Source: Chitinophaga sp. SYP-B3965
GTDB lineage: Bacteria > Bacteroidota > Bacteroidia > Chitinophagales > Chitinophagaceae
Direction: 5' to 3'
Assembly (NCBI RefSeq): GCF_009647655.1
Contig: NZ_WJFD01000005.1
Coordinates: 248,001-312,000 of the forward strand
DNA: 64,000 nucleotides
Part shown: piece after piece, positions 34,415 to 42,958 of the stretch
How the letters are laid out: every line of letters begins with the position of its first letter
Numbering within the stretch: the first letter of the stretch is position 1
The notes under the pieces: model-generated
Seen by the model: the letters and a program-made list of their open reading frames with translations, nothing else
The model's database searches: none
What the model was told of the DNA's origin: nothing
Translations under genes and position numbers: made by a program

Positions 34415-34660
34415 ATGGAAGAGTTACACGAAGAAATCAGCCCGCTCTATATAAAAGCCTTCAATAACGGTTACCTGATGGAGCAATATGAACCGGAATT
34501 ATTATCTATTCTGCTGACATCAGAAAACCGGAAAAAGCATGACTACATAAAAGCGATGGCCGCAGGTCGCAAGCAATACGAATGGGAAAAAGCCTACCAC
34601 CAAATAAAAAACATCGACCCATCAAAAGACAAAGACCGGGGTTTTGATGTGGAGATTTAG
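34415..34660 (+). CDS. Small conserved-type island protein of unknown function
   Basis: An 81-residue acidic, helical, soluble protein (LHEEISPLYIKAFNNGYLME, LLTSENRKKHDYIKAM). I recognise no domain. It follows the excisionase-like gene by 10 nt, so the two are probably translated from one mRNA. Codon use and context match Bacteroidota islands more than the central module. Confidence 0.65.
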   Translation: MEELHEEISPLYIKAFNNGYLMEQYEPELLSILLTSENRKKHDYIKAMAAGRKQYEWEKAYHQIKNIDPSKDKDRGFDVEI

Positions 34661-34730
34661 CGTAATAAAAAGTCTTGCCAAAGAAGCAAAACAGAAATAT
34701 AATAACCTCATCTGTTTTCCTATTAACACT

Positions 34731-34989
34731 TGGGGGCATTTCCGGGGGCACTTAAAATTTCCCTCTTAGAATTTTGCTTCTTCTTCAATCAATTACATGA
34801 GCAGTCATGATCCTATCATCGGCACCAGAATATATTCCTAGACAACTCGGAAAACCCGTGATATGCTTGTTTTTACAGGCATTTTATCACATTTATAATA
34901 TAGGATTATATACCTATATTCAGAGAAATACACCCCAATTGGGGATGTATTCGGGGGCATTTTTTTGCCCTCGATTTTTAGATGCCCCC
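34731..34989. repeat. GGGGGCA repeat cluster in the gap before the P4-type integrase
   Basis: The gene-free stretch 34661-35011 (351 nt) contains GGGGGCA at 34732-34738, 34744-34750 and 34953-34959, and its inverse at 34983-34989. The first two are 12 bp apart. A dyad ACCCC-AATT-GGGG lies at 34932-34944. Repeated heptamers beside a tyrosine integrase gene are candidate arm-type sites for that integrase. I see no gene in the gap. Confidence 0.5.
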
Positions 34990-35011
34990 ACAAAAAGAAA
35001 GGAAGTGAGCC

Positions 35012-36301
35012 ATGCCGCTCAACGATTTGCAATGCCGTAGTGCACCCCTCAAAGATAAACCTTATAAATTGTCAGATGGCGAAGGCCTTTATTTGCAAGT
35101 AATGCCAAACGGCCAACGTTATTGGCGTTTGAAATACCGAATACACGGAAAAGAAAAACGCCTTGCGCTGGGTGTTTATCCACAAACATCTTTACAGGAA
35201 GCACGAGAGAGACGGTTTGAAGCCAAGAATGATATTAGAAATGGCAAAGACCCTTCACTCATACACCAGCAGAAAAAGAAGTTAGCCAGATATGAGGCCG
35301 CGCAAACATTTGAACTGATTGCTCGTGAATGGCACGAGCGAGAGGCTGGAAATTGGACAGAAAAGCATGCAGAAGGCTTATTACGCAGAATTGAATACAA
35401 TATTTTAAAACATGTCGGCCATTATCCCATCCGATCAATAACCCCCCCGATGCTACTTACATGTCTACAGAAAATCGAAAAAAGAGGCGCTTTTGATATT
35501 GCCCATCGTATGAAGCAGTATTGCAGCAAGATATTTTGTTATGCAGTGGTTACAGGCCGCGCAGATCGAGACATCACAGTTGATATGAAAGGCGGCCTTA
35601 GACGGTATAAAAAAGGCCATTATGCAGCGATTGAGGTCGATGAATTACCGCAGCTTGTGAAGGCGATTAATGCTAATGAAGCGAGGCTATACAGACAAAC
35701 AACCTTAGCCATGAAGTTAATGCTGCTCACATTCGTTCGCACTAGTGAACTTATCCATGCAAAATGGCCGGAGTTTGATTTTGATAAGGCCGAATGGATT
35801 ATTTCCGCCGAGCGCATGAAGATGGGTAATGTCCACATCGTGCCGTTATCAAAACAGTCTATCACGATCCTGAAAGAACTACAGGAATACAACGGGAACC
35901 GGGAACACGTATTCCCAAGTATTCCCCGGCCGAGAAAACCAATGAGTAACTGCACAATCCTGGGCGGTCTGAAACGCATGGGTTATAAAGGCAAAATGAC
36001 AGGCCATGGCTTCCGGGCTTTAGCCATGAGTACGATAAAAGAGAAACTAGGCTACCAACATGAGGTAGTAGATCGTCAGCTTGCGCATGCACCGAAAAGC
36101 GGTGTCGATCGAGCCTATGATCGGGCGAAATTTTTGCCGCAGCGCCGAGAGATGATGCAAAAATGGGCGGATTATATCGACAGGGTTGCAAAATCACCGG
36201 AAACGGAAAACGCAAGTCCTGTTTTGCCGTCACCCTATATCGGTGCATCTGTTAGCTACACACAGAACTTCAACACCTACCAACATACACCAGCAGCATA
36301 A
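35012..36301 (+). CDS. P4-type tyrosine integrase (DUF4102 N-terminal domain)
   Basis: The 429-residue integrase has the DUF4102 N-terminal domain (KPYKLSDGEGLYLQVMPNG, RYWRLKYRIHGKEKRLALGV) seen in P4-like integrases, mostly of Proteobacteria. A core-binding domain (about 105-200) and a catalytic domain follow. Catalytic residues seen are Arg in FVRTSELIHAKW, HGFR in TGHGFRALA, His in LAHAPKSGV and Tyr in VDRAYDRAKF. All are present, so it should be active. A GGAAG ribosome binding site lies 6 nt before the ATG. It is one of two complete integrases in the island; which one made the present insertion is not decided by sequence. Confidence 0.92.
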   Translation: MPLNDLQCRSAPLKDKPYKLSDGEGLYLQVMPNGQRYWRLKYRIHGKEKRLALGVYPQTSLQEARERRFEAKNDIRNGKDPSLIHQQKKKLARYEAAQTFELIAREWHEREAGNWTEKHAEGLLRRIEYNILKHVGHYPIRSITPPMLLTCLQKIEKRGAFDIAHRMKQYCSKIFCYAVVTGRADRDITVDMKGGLRRYKKGHYAAIEVDELPQLVKAINANEARLYRQTTLAMKLMLLTFVRTSELIHAKWPEFDFDKAEWIISAERMKMGNVHIVPLSKQSITILKELQEYNGNREHVFPSIPRPRKPMSNCTILGGLKRMGYKGKMTGHGFRALAMSTIKEKLGYQHEVVDRQLAHAPKSGVDRAYDRAKFLPQRREMMQKWADYIDRVAKSPETENASPVLPSPYIGASVSYTQNFNTYQHTPAA

Positions 36302-36314
36302 GGAGAAAGAAAAA

Positions 36315-36593
36315 ATGAATACATCTAACCTAACAACAGAGCAATCTGAATTATTGTCAAAGTTGCTGTCAACAATGACGGCATCAGAATTACAATCACT
36401 ATTGTTACAAATGATAGGATATATACGCTTGCCGGAAGTTTTAACTCTTCTTCCTGTTAGCCGGATGACTTGGTTAAATGGCTGTAAATCAGATTTATAT
36501 CCTAGGCCTTTTAAGATCGGCGTCCGCAATATTGGATGGAAAATAAGCGAGATTATAGCTTGTTTTAACAGCTTCCCGCGAATAGACGGGTGA
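36315..36593 (+). CDS. AlpA-like HTH regulator
   Basis: The 92-residue protein has an AlpA-type HTH in its second half: IRLPEVLTLLPVSRMTWLNG, then YPRPFKIGVRNIGWKISEI. AlpA proteins activate prophage integrase or excision genes in P4-like islands. The ATG at 36315 is chosen because a strong AAGGAG site lies 9 nt upstream, unusual for Bacteroidota. The N-terminal 40 residues form a Ser/Leu-rich helix not typical of AlpA. It follows the P4-type integrase by 13 nt and ends before a terminator. Confidence 0.85.
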   Translation: MNTSNLTTEQSELLSKLLSTMTASELQSLLLQMIGYIRLPEVLTLLPVSRMTWLNGCKSDLYPRPFKIGVRNIGWKISEIIACFNSFPRIDG

Positions 36594-36610
36594 ACTAAAT
36601 AAAACAACGA

Positions 36611-36636
36611 AGCCCCGCGCAGTGTGGGGCTTTTAT
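36611..36636 (+). terminator. Terminator of the integrase-AlpA unit
   Basis: Stem AGCCCC / GGGGCT with a 9-nt loop and a TTTTATT tail, 17 nt after the AlpA-like stop codon. Confidence 0.75.
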
Positions 36637-36642
36637 TATATT

Positions 36643-37569
36643 TTAGCTTCTTATAAATACCTGTGTTATATTAATTACTTTTGTTTCACCCGGTTTAAAA
36701 TCAAGACCTTGCACTGTGCTATCTAAATCCACTCCGTTAGGCGTAAGGTTTTTGATTGAATATTTATAGTATTTTGCAGGTAGATTTAAAGTTACCCCTT
36801 TGTCATTATTTTTCATTACTCCTTGATAAATTGTATCTAAAATAATTTTCCATTTATTCGATGAGCCACTAGCAATAAAGACAACGCGCCCTTTTCCTTC
36901 TCCATAAGGGTTGATTTTAGTATAGAGTGCTGAAATCCTTTTCCCCGCTATCATATCAACTAATAGTGTATCCTGCCCAAACTCATAGAAATCTAGGGCT
37001 ATAAGATATTTTCCCGGGAATAGGTCTTTAATAAATGTAGTCCTTATTTTATTCGAACTATCATATTGCTCTCCGAACAGTTGATTTATTCTACCACTTT
37101 CAGAAATTATTTGAATTCCAAACGAATTAAAATGACGATACCTACAAATCATTTTAAGGGCTATTTGACCAAAACCCTTCTTAGGTGGAGGGACTTCCAT
37201 TGCAATATTTTGCACATTCCTAGAGTTAATTTGATTGTTTGCTTTTGAATTAATATTTACGACTTTAAAGGTTACATTTTTATTTTTAGAATAATCACGG
37301 GAAAACTCTTTATTATCCTCTATATCTGATGCGAGTTTTGTTCTTTCTGTGTTTTCGGTTAAATTCGGAAAACTTGCCTTTAGTGGCTTTTCTTCAATTA
37401 CAATCGTATTAGGAGAATTAGCTGGTTTGGCATATTCATCATAATGATCTTTTCCTGTAAAAAAGTTTGTTACAGATAATAAATCCGAACTATGACCAAG
37501 TATCGTAAGCATTACAGTCACTACCGCGCCTATTGCAGTTAGTATCCTTACTACTGTCTTACCTTGCAT
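36643..37569 (-). CDS. Unknown island cargo protein with one membrane span
   Basis: The 308-residue protein has one N-terminal hydrophobic segment (about 6-24, VVRILTAIGAVVTVMLTIL). A polar linker rich in Asn, Glu and Lys follows (about 40-130), then a beta-rich C-terminal domain (about 140-308) with GFGQIALKMICRYRH and GYEGKGRVVF-like strands. I do not recognise the family. The gene is clearly AT-rich compared with the mobilization genes beside it, so it is probably a separately acquired cargo gene. It is convergent with the AlpA-like gene and divergent from the small membrane ORF at 37682. Confidence 0.65.
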   Translation of the reverse strand: MQGKTVVRILTAIGAVVTVMLTILGHSSDLLSVTNFFTGKDHYDEYAKPANSPNTIVIEEKPLKASFPNLTENTERTKLASDIEDNKEFSRDYSKNKNVTFKVVNINSKANNQINSRNVQNIAMEVPPPKKGFGQIALKMICRYRHFNSFGIQIISESGRINQLFGEQYDSSNKIRTTFIKDLFPGKYLIALDFYEFGQDTLLVDMIAGKRISALYTKINPYGEGKGRVVFIASGSSNKWKIILDTIYQGVMKNNDKGVTLNLPAKYYKYSIKNLTPNGVDLDSTVQGLDFKPGETKVINITQVFIRS

Positions 37570-37681
37570 ATATCTCTATTTTTTACGTAAAACAACTTGA
37601 AGCCTTGGCGATTATCATATACAATGCTTTCCAATCAATAATTTAACCTTTTGAAAAAGCATTATTTATAATGGAGATAAA

Positions 37682-37972
37682 ATGCATATGTCGGATAAAT
37701 TTCATTCTTTCATGGACAATGCTAAAACTATAGTTGCAGCAATATCCATCGTTACAGGAATAGGCTTTACGTCAGCAGGTTTGCATGATTTTTTCACTTC
37801 AAAAAAATTGACTTCAATAACAAATGGTTACGAACTCCCTTCGGCTGTTGAATATTTGATAGATCGTTTAGATGCTTCATCTCCCAGAGAAAAATTACCA
37901 TTAGGATCATCAAATATTTGGTTTGGCTTATACTTACTAAAAACTCGTAGGAAAAAAGCCCTACAAATTTAA
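37682..37972 (+). CDS. Small putative membrane protein, island cargo
   Basis: A 96-residue ORF with one hydrophobic segment (about 15-38, IVAAISIVTGIGFTSAGL) followed by HDFFTSKKL and a polar tail. The span-then-FFT pattern resembles the start of the 308-residue divergent neighbour (VTNFFTGKD), so the two may be distantly related or the smaller one a remnant. Nothing else identifies it. ATG at codon 3 is an alternative start. Confidence 0.4.
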   Translation: MHMSDKFHSFMDNAKTIVAAISIVTGIGFTSAGLHDFFTSKKLTSITNGYELPSAVEYLIDRLDASSPREKLPLGSSNIWFGLYLLKTRRKKALQI

Positions 37973-38019
37973 ACAAGGAAAATTAGAGAGAATACTAAAC
38001 GATTGTTAAATGCCCGTTA

Positions 38020-39813
38020 TTAAGCGGGGCAACTCTTAATATAAGGATTTCCATCATATCTCCCCCGTAACCCATCCACCTGATCGTAGAATATTTTGGG
38101 GATGATGGCGGCGGGTTTGTCGTTGATGAATACGAACATGTTTGTACCGGATTCGCGGCGGAGTTCATCGGGGGTGATAAGCGGGCGGCTGTTGGATTGC
38201 GCGCCGACAATGCGGAACCATGTTTTCGTGACGATGACATGAGAGGTCATGCCGATGGCAGCAGAGATATAGTTGGCAGAAAAATTATCGTTGATACTGA
38301 AATACTGCTTCACGGCTGTATTAGCGATAAAGGTTTCCCAGTTTTTCGCATACATGTTGGCGAGTTGCGTCAGGGTTTGCAAGATCGCCCAGACGGTGAC
38401 ATTATATCCGGCATAGGTGCTAAGGGCGATTTCTATTTCCGACATGTAACCGAGCGCGGCAAATTCATCGAGAAGAAAGGTCACCCGATTTTGCGGCTTT
38501 CGGATCACGGCCCGCATCATGGAGGTGACCACCAACCGCAGCCAACGCGAATGGCTTTGTAATTTATCCGCCGGGATCACGACATAGACGGTTGTTGTGC
38601 CGTCCGCCAATGTCGCAGGATCAAAGCCATGCGAAAGGGATTGTTGCAAAGCGGGAGAATTGAGAAACGAAGTTGATTGCAGCGCCACGGCCATGATGCT
38701 TCCGTATGTTCTTTCCCCGGCTTCCATTAGCTTCATGATCTCACTTCCGGCCATACGGACGGCAAGACCGTTTGCTTCGTCATCATTTGTGCGCATATCA
38801 GCGATCAACTTATTCCAGTCATCCCCGGTATAGCGCAGCCACTTCCAAAGGGTCGTAAGCGTTCTTTCTTTTGTGTCCTCGATACTTGTTACCAGATGCA
38901 GCAAAAGCCCCGTCACAATGGAGCGGGCATTATCGGAGAAAAAATTATTCCCGCCGCTTTCCGCTGGCACAATCATTTCCGCGATAACGGCCACGTCATC
39001 GATCAAATGAATGCTTGTGCGATCCGATAAAATATCAAGCGGATTATAGTTTTGCGCGTCTCCTATATTTTCCTGCAACAATCCCCAAGGATTGAGGACA
39101 ACGACATTTTGTCCGCGCTCGCGTTGATAACGCGCGGTAATGGCGGCGTTTTCCGCTTTGGGATCTATCACCACCCATGAGCCGCTATAATTTCCCATAC
39201 CTAAAAGATTGGGAATAATCAGGCCGCGCCCTTTGCCGCCACGCGTTCCGGCCACGGTCAATAAATGCCCCATACCGGAAAATGTATTCGCGCCGCCGAT
39301 ATACAAACCGTTTTGTTTTTGAAATTCTGCGAGTTCATCCGGACGGGCAAAGCGTGCGGAACCGAATTTGTCCTTTTCAAGCGCCACGGAAGCCGCACCA
39401 ATTTGCCATTTTTTGAAGAAGATGAACGCCACCACGGAGAAGATGAAATTTCCGAACAGAAAATAAATGAGCGTCTTATTATTCATCCCCAGCACATCAA
39501 CCCACACCCAAGGCAATATCAAATAGAGTGCAAACAAAGCGACCCATATCAGAGCGGCCCCAATTATCATCGCAACGCGAACGATCGGAAGGAGCGGACC
39601 AAGTTTCGGCGGCATATCGATGGGGTCCATAAATTTTTTATACCCGCGCACATAACCGATCAAGGCACCGATAAGCGTGATAGGGGTAAAAAATATGCCG
39701 ATCACATAGAGGGCTATTTTGTTTATCGGCTCATCTTCCGTTTCAGTGCGAAACAGTTTTGCGATATCCTGCTGGCTGATATCAAACCAGTCTTTCGTTT
39801 TTTGCGTGCTCAT
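38020..39813 (-). CDS. VirD4/TraG-type type IV secretion coupling protein
   Basis: The 597-residue membrane ATPase links the relaxase-DNA complex to a type IV channel. Three or four hydrophobic segments lie in residues 30-150. Walker A is AGTRGGKGRG (near 190-200) and Walker B is TFLLDEFAALG (near 425). The conserved DPKAEN and TLTQL-type motifs also fit VirD4/TraG. Bases and codons are richer in GC than in flanking genes (GCG, CGC, CCG common). It is divergent from mobC, with a probable oriT between. No channel genes accompany it, so it would plug into a helper system. Confidence 0.93.
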   Translation of the reverse strand: MSTQKTKDWFDISQQDIAKLFRTETEDEPINKIALYVIGIFFTPITLIGALIGYVRGYKKFMDPIDMPPKLGPLLPIVRVAMIIGAALIWVALFALYLILPWVWVDVLGMNNKTLIYFLFGNFIFSVVAFIFFKKWQIGAASVALEKDKFGSARFARPDELAEFQKQNGLYIGGANTFSGMGHLLTVAGTRGGKGRGLIIPNLLGMGNYSGSWVVIDPKAENAAITARYQRERGQNVVVLNPWGLLQENIGDAQNYNPLDILSDRTSIHLIDDVAVIAEMIVPAESGGNNFFSDNARSIVTGLLLHLVTSIEDTKERTLTTLWKWLRYTGDDWNKLIADMRTNDDEANGLAVRMAGSEIMKLMEAGERTYGSIMAVALQSTSFLNSPALQQSLSHGFDPATLADGTTTVYVVIPADKLQSHSRWLRLVVTSMMRAVIRKPQNRVTFLLDEFAALGYMSEIEIALSTYAGYNVTVWAILQTLTQLANMYAKNWETFIANTAVKQYFSINDNFSANYISAAIGMTSHVIVTKTWFRIVGAQSNSRPLITPDELRRESGTNMFVFINDKPAAIIPKIFYDQVDGLRGRYDGNPYIKSCPA

Positions 39814-40159
39814 ACGGTATAGGGGTTGGGTTATCCCTACAAATTATGTGTCAGACCCGCAATAATATCGCAGCGATGGAATTTATTTTTAGTATCCGTG
39901 ATTGCTGAATTGCATTTTACCGTATTATTTTATACTGATTTTGCAGTAGATGGATATCGTGTAAAGCCATGGTTTCATTACATTATTTGAAGGCCCATTC
40001 TTGACAGTGGCGAAGATCGATGCTATGTTTTTGGTACACGCAAGACGTGGTTTGTAGCTACAAAACCCTTCGGGATTTTTCCGCACAAACCGTCTTGCAA
40101 GGAGACGCTAGGCGCTCTCCCTTGACCCTCACGCAGTAACCCGGCGCTAAATTATACCT
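39814..40159. other. Intergenic region holding the probable transfer origin
   Basis: These 346 nt separate the divergent coupling-protein and mobC genes. The left part (39835-39990) is AT-rich without clear signals. The right part contains the long inverted repeat annotated as oriT. No ORF here is convincing. Confidence 0.6.
40040..40098. other. Candidate origin of transfer (oriT)
   Basis: An inverted repeat pairs GCAAGACGTGGTTTGT (40040-40055) with ACAAACCGTCTTGC (40085-40098); the left arm has a 2-nt insertion, otherwise all 14 positions match. The 29-nt centre contains ACCCTTCGGG. Location about 60 nt upstream of mobC and relaxase, with dyad structure, is typical of relaxase-recognised oriT. 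The nick site cannot be fixed by eye. Confidence 0.6.
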
Positions 40160-40552
40160 ATGGCACGTCCCCCCAAGAACGGCGGCAAAAACAACATTGG
40201 GCCGCGCGATGACATGATCCGCGTCCGTGTTTCGCAAGCGGAAAAAAAACGCTTGCATATGGCCGCGCAAAATGCGGGCTATACGTTGAGCGATTTTTTG
40301 CGCGTGACGGCGATCAATGCCATCCCCCGCACGCGCATTGCCACACCGGAACGCGCGGCCTTTATTCGTGGCCTTGCGGAACTCGGCAAGATCGGCAGCA
40401 ACATTAACCAGATTGCCCGCAACCTGAACCGCCGCAGTCAAACAGGCGGCGATAACAGCGCGAGCATTTCCGCTGAATTAATCGCGCAAGCCCTACGCAG
40501 CGTTGACACCCTCTCTCACCATCTTGCCAAAATGTTTCAAGATGGTGATTAG
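40160..40552 (+). CDS. MobC-like relaxosome accessory protein
   Basis: The 130-residue protein has a ribbon-helix-helix-like N-terminal part (MIRVRVSQAEKKRLHMAAQN, YTLSDFLRVTAI) and the MobC signature ELGKIGSNINQIARNLNR. It binds oriT and helps the relaxase open the DNA. Its 3' end overlaps the relaxase start by 11 nt, implying translational coupling. Base composition is GC-rich like the other transfer genes. Confidence 0.9.
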   Translation: MARPPKNGGKNNIGPRDDMIRVRVSQAEKKRLHMAAQNAGYTLSDFLRVTAINAIPRTRIATPERAAFIRGLAELGKIGSNINQIARNLNRRSQTGGDNSASISAELIAQALRSVDTLSHHLAKMFQDGD

Positions 40553-41711
40553 GGGGAAAACGCGGGGCAATGGCAAACAGCTTGCGAATTACCTGCTCAC
40601 CCAAGCCGAAAACGAAAACATAGAAATCCTTGACGTGGATGGCCGCGCCGATAAAAGCGCGGCCTATTTACAACAAGCACTTTTGAGCATGTCGCTGACT
40701 TCTGAATTATCAAGGCGAAGCGATAAAGGTTTGTATCATGCGCAGATCAACCCCGCCTATGGCGATGATAAAAACATGACCCCGGAAATGTGGCAACAGG
40801 CCGCCGATATGCTTGGTGCTGCGTTGAAACTTGAGAACCAACGCCGTGTTATTGTCCTGCACACGAAATTAGGCCGTACGCATGCGCATGTCGTGTGGCA
40901 GCGCTATGATCTTGAGAAGCGAAAAATGATATCGAATAGTTTTTCCCGTCTGGCGCAAAACCGCGTCCGGCTGGAAATGGAAAAAGCTTTCGAACACCAA
41001 CCCACGCCGGAAAAGAATATGCGCCGCCCTGAAATGAAAGAAGCGCTTTCTAAAATCTGGCAACAAACAAAGACAGGTACCGAATTTATCAAAGAAGCGC
41101 GTAAGGCTGGTTATACCATAGCCGCAACGACCGGCCGCCGGCCGTTTATGGTGATTGACGAACAGGGCAGATCGTTCGATCTTGTGCGGCAGCTTGAAAA
41201 AGTGGTGACAAAAGATGTTCGCGAACGGTTGAAAGATCAAAAGCTACAAACCGAAAAAGACGCCCTAAAATCCGTCAAAGCGGAGAAAGCGCATAAAAAA
41301 GACATGCTGAAAAGAAAAGCCCATGTGACGGACTTTACATGGAACAGGGATAAGATAACGAATGATAGACGCCCTGAACCGGACCCAGAGCCATCGGCGT
41401 GGACATTATCGCACCGCCAGATAGAAAGACCGCCCTTATCACGGTATCAAGCCCAGCATTATGATCTGATCTTGAAAATGAAAGGAGCCATCAGGCGCGA
41501 TCAGGAACGCCGCGCGGACTTAGACCGCCAGCAGGAACAGGAGCGCCACAGGCAAGCCGCACAGAGTTTTGCAGACAATAGAGAAACCTCAATAGACAAA
41601 GGCAAAATGACGCAGGAGGAAAAAGACCGTATTCAGGAAGAAACCTTGCGCATCCTGCGCGAGATGCAGCAAAACAGATTGCGGGATAAAGGATTGGATT
41701 TTGATTTATAG
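40542..41711 (+). CDS. MOB-family relaxase (mobilization nuclease)
   Basis: From ATG 40542 (GTG at the next codon is also possible) the protein has 389 residues. The relaxase domain spans about 1-180. It carries a candidate catalytic Tyr17 in LANYLLTQ and the three-His metal motif H107...H114-A-H116 (LHTKL, THAHVVWQ), typical of VirD2/MobA-like MOBP relaxases. A charged coiled-coil tail (about 220-389) rich in Arg, Lys, Gln and Glu follows. It would nick oriT and lead the strand out. An upstream TTG start (40503) is rejected because it overlaps deeply into mobC. Its 3' end overlaps the convergent serine recombinase by 6 nt. Confidence 0.9.
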   Translation: MVIRGKTRGNGKQLANYLLTQAENENIEILDVDGRADKSAAYLQQALLSMSLTSELSRRSDKGLYHAQINPAYGDDKNMTPEMWQQAADMLGAALKLENQRRVIVLHTKLGRTHAHVVWQRYDLEKRKMISNSFSRLAQNRVRLEMEKAFEHQPTPEKNMRRPEMKEALSKIWQQTKTGTEFIKEARKAGYTIAATTGRRPFMVIDEQGRSFDLVRQLEKVVTKDVRERLKDQKLQTEKDALKSVKAEKAHKKDMLKRKAHVTDFTWNRDKITNDRRPEPDPEPSAWTLSHRQIERPPLSRYQAQHYDLILKMKGAIRRDQERRADLDRQQEQERHRQAAQSFADNRETSIDKGKMTQEEKDRIQEETLRILREMQQNRLRDKGLDFDL

Positions 41712-42344
41712 TCTTGCAATCACACCATGAACCGTCGCAAGATGCCATTTGAAATATTTCCCCCTGAATGGCGCGATCCTTCGTTTGTTTAGGTATTCCG
41801 TTATTTCTTTTACTGTACTCCCTTTCTCACGCAGCAGCCGGATAATCGGCGATACTCTTTTTTGCACTGATTGGCGTCTCTCTTTATTGTGTTGGGATAA
41901 TCGTTTGCCATTGGTGCCGAGTTTGACGCCTTTTTTTCTCGCATCGGCCAACGCTTCTCTGGTACGGATGCTGGCCTTTTCCCATTCATCCTGTGCGAAC
42001 GCCGCCATTACATGAATAAGCAAAGGCGTGGCGTGTGGATTATCGACAGCCACAAATTCAACACCGCTTTCCATGAGCGCGGCAATGAATGCAACATTGC
42101 GAGCCAGCCTATCCAGTTTGGCTATTACCAAAAGCGCCCCATGCTCCTTACAATACGCAAGTGCGGCCTGTAATTCGCGCCGCTTGCTGGTTCTTCCACT
42201 TTCCACTTCCTTAAATTGTTTTAGGAAAATCATGCCTTGACTTTGTATGTATGCATTTACGGCGGTTCTTTGAGCGCCTAGGCCATAGCCGGTCTTTCCT
42301 TGCCTGCGGGTGGATACGCGTAAATAGGTGACTGCTTTCCTCAT
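41706..42344 (-). CDS. Serine recombinase (resolvase/invertase family)
   Basis: From ATG 42344 the protein has 212 residues. The catalytic serine is Ser11 in YLRVSTRRQG. Downstream are KLDRLARNVAF and AFAQDEWEKASIRTREAL, the typical resolvase catalytic core, with a C-terminal HTH-like part (KGSTVKEITEYLNKRRIAPF). A 32-codon upstream extension lacks any conserved sequence and is rejected. It may resolve dimers or invert a segment; no clear crossover sites were found. It is convergent with the relaxase. Confidence 0.9.
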   Translation of the reverse strand: MRKAVTYLRVSTRRQGKTGYGLGAQRTAVNAYIQSQGMIFLKQFKEVESGRTSKRRELQAALAYCKEHGALLVIAKLDRLARNVAFIAALMESGVEFVAVDNPHATPLLIHVMAAFAQDEWEKASIRTREALADARKKGVKLGTNGKRLSQHNKERRQSVQKRVSPIIRLLREKGSTVKEITEYLNKRRIAPFRGKYFKWHLATVHGVIARL

Positions 42345-42534
42345 GTTCTGTTTGCTCCGCCCGTTCAGAATGAATACAGGGATTAATTTTGAACAAACAA
42401 AATTTCTCCGCAATATTTTTTCCAATAGGCAAACCCGCACCCATACAGAAACACATCATTGTATCACCTTAAAATCGCTCCTGTACCCCATTCATAATGT
42501 GTCCCTAGATTTGAAATGAAAACAATCAATTTGC

Positions 42535-42918
42535 ATGGACTACATACTAAAAAAAATATCCTCTAACCCGACTAAAGAGGAACTTATTCTTCTCTATCAG
42601 GAATACGCGAAGAAGGCGGTTCTCGCAGACCAGACCGACCTTATCAATATGCTTTTACTGGAAAAGCGTTCGTTTAAAATAAAGAGAATATACAATCTAT
42701 ATCCCTTTGGGGCAACTCACGGCACGACGAAGAAGCTTGTTTATCAGTGGTTATTGATTGCGCCATGGTTTGCGAATGAACTGATGAAAAGAAAGGAAAT
42801 CATTTTCTATGTCTGCGGTTGCTGCTACTGGGGAACCGCCCACGGTCAGGATAAAGACGAAACGCTCTTGCGCATCTACGCGGATATTGCCACGTTTGAT
42901 TTGACTAAAAGCGCATAG
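42535..42918 (+). CDS. Unknown island protein
   Basis: A 127-residue soluble protein with a helical N-terminal half (SNPTKEELILLYQEYAKKAV) and a distinctive centre (FGATHGTTKKLVYQWLLIAPWF). A Cys/Trp-rich stretch, FYVCGCCYWGTAHGQDKDE, follows. I do not recognise the family. Two adjacent Cys and nearby His could bind metal, but this is only suggestive. It is monocistronic and followed by the structured region at 42959-43275. Confidence 0.55.
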   Translation: MDYILKKISSNPTKEELILLYQEYAKKAVLADQTDLINMLLLEKRSFKIKRIYNLYPFGATHGTTKKLVYQWLLIAPWFANELMKRKEIIFYVCGCCYWGTAHGQDKDETLLRIYADIATFDLTKSA

Positions 42919-42958
42919 AGAAACCAATCAACCTTTGGTGAAAACTAGATAAAAGACA

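Noticed and set aside
36643..42918. Complete conjugative element
   Set aside because: A coupling protein and relaxase are present but no VirB/Tra channel genes, so only mobilization with a helper is supported.
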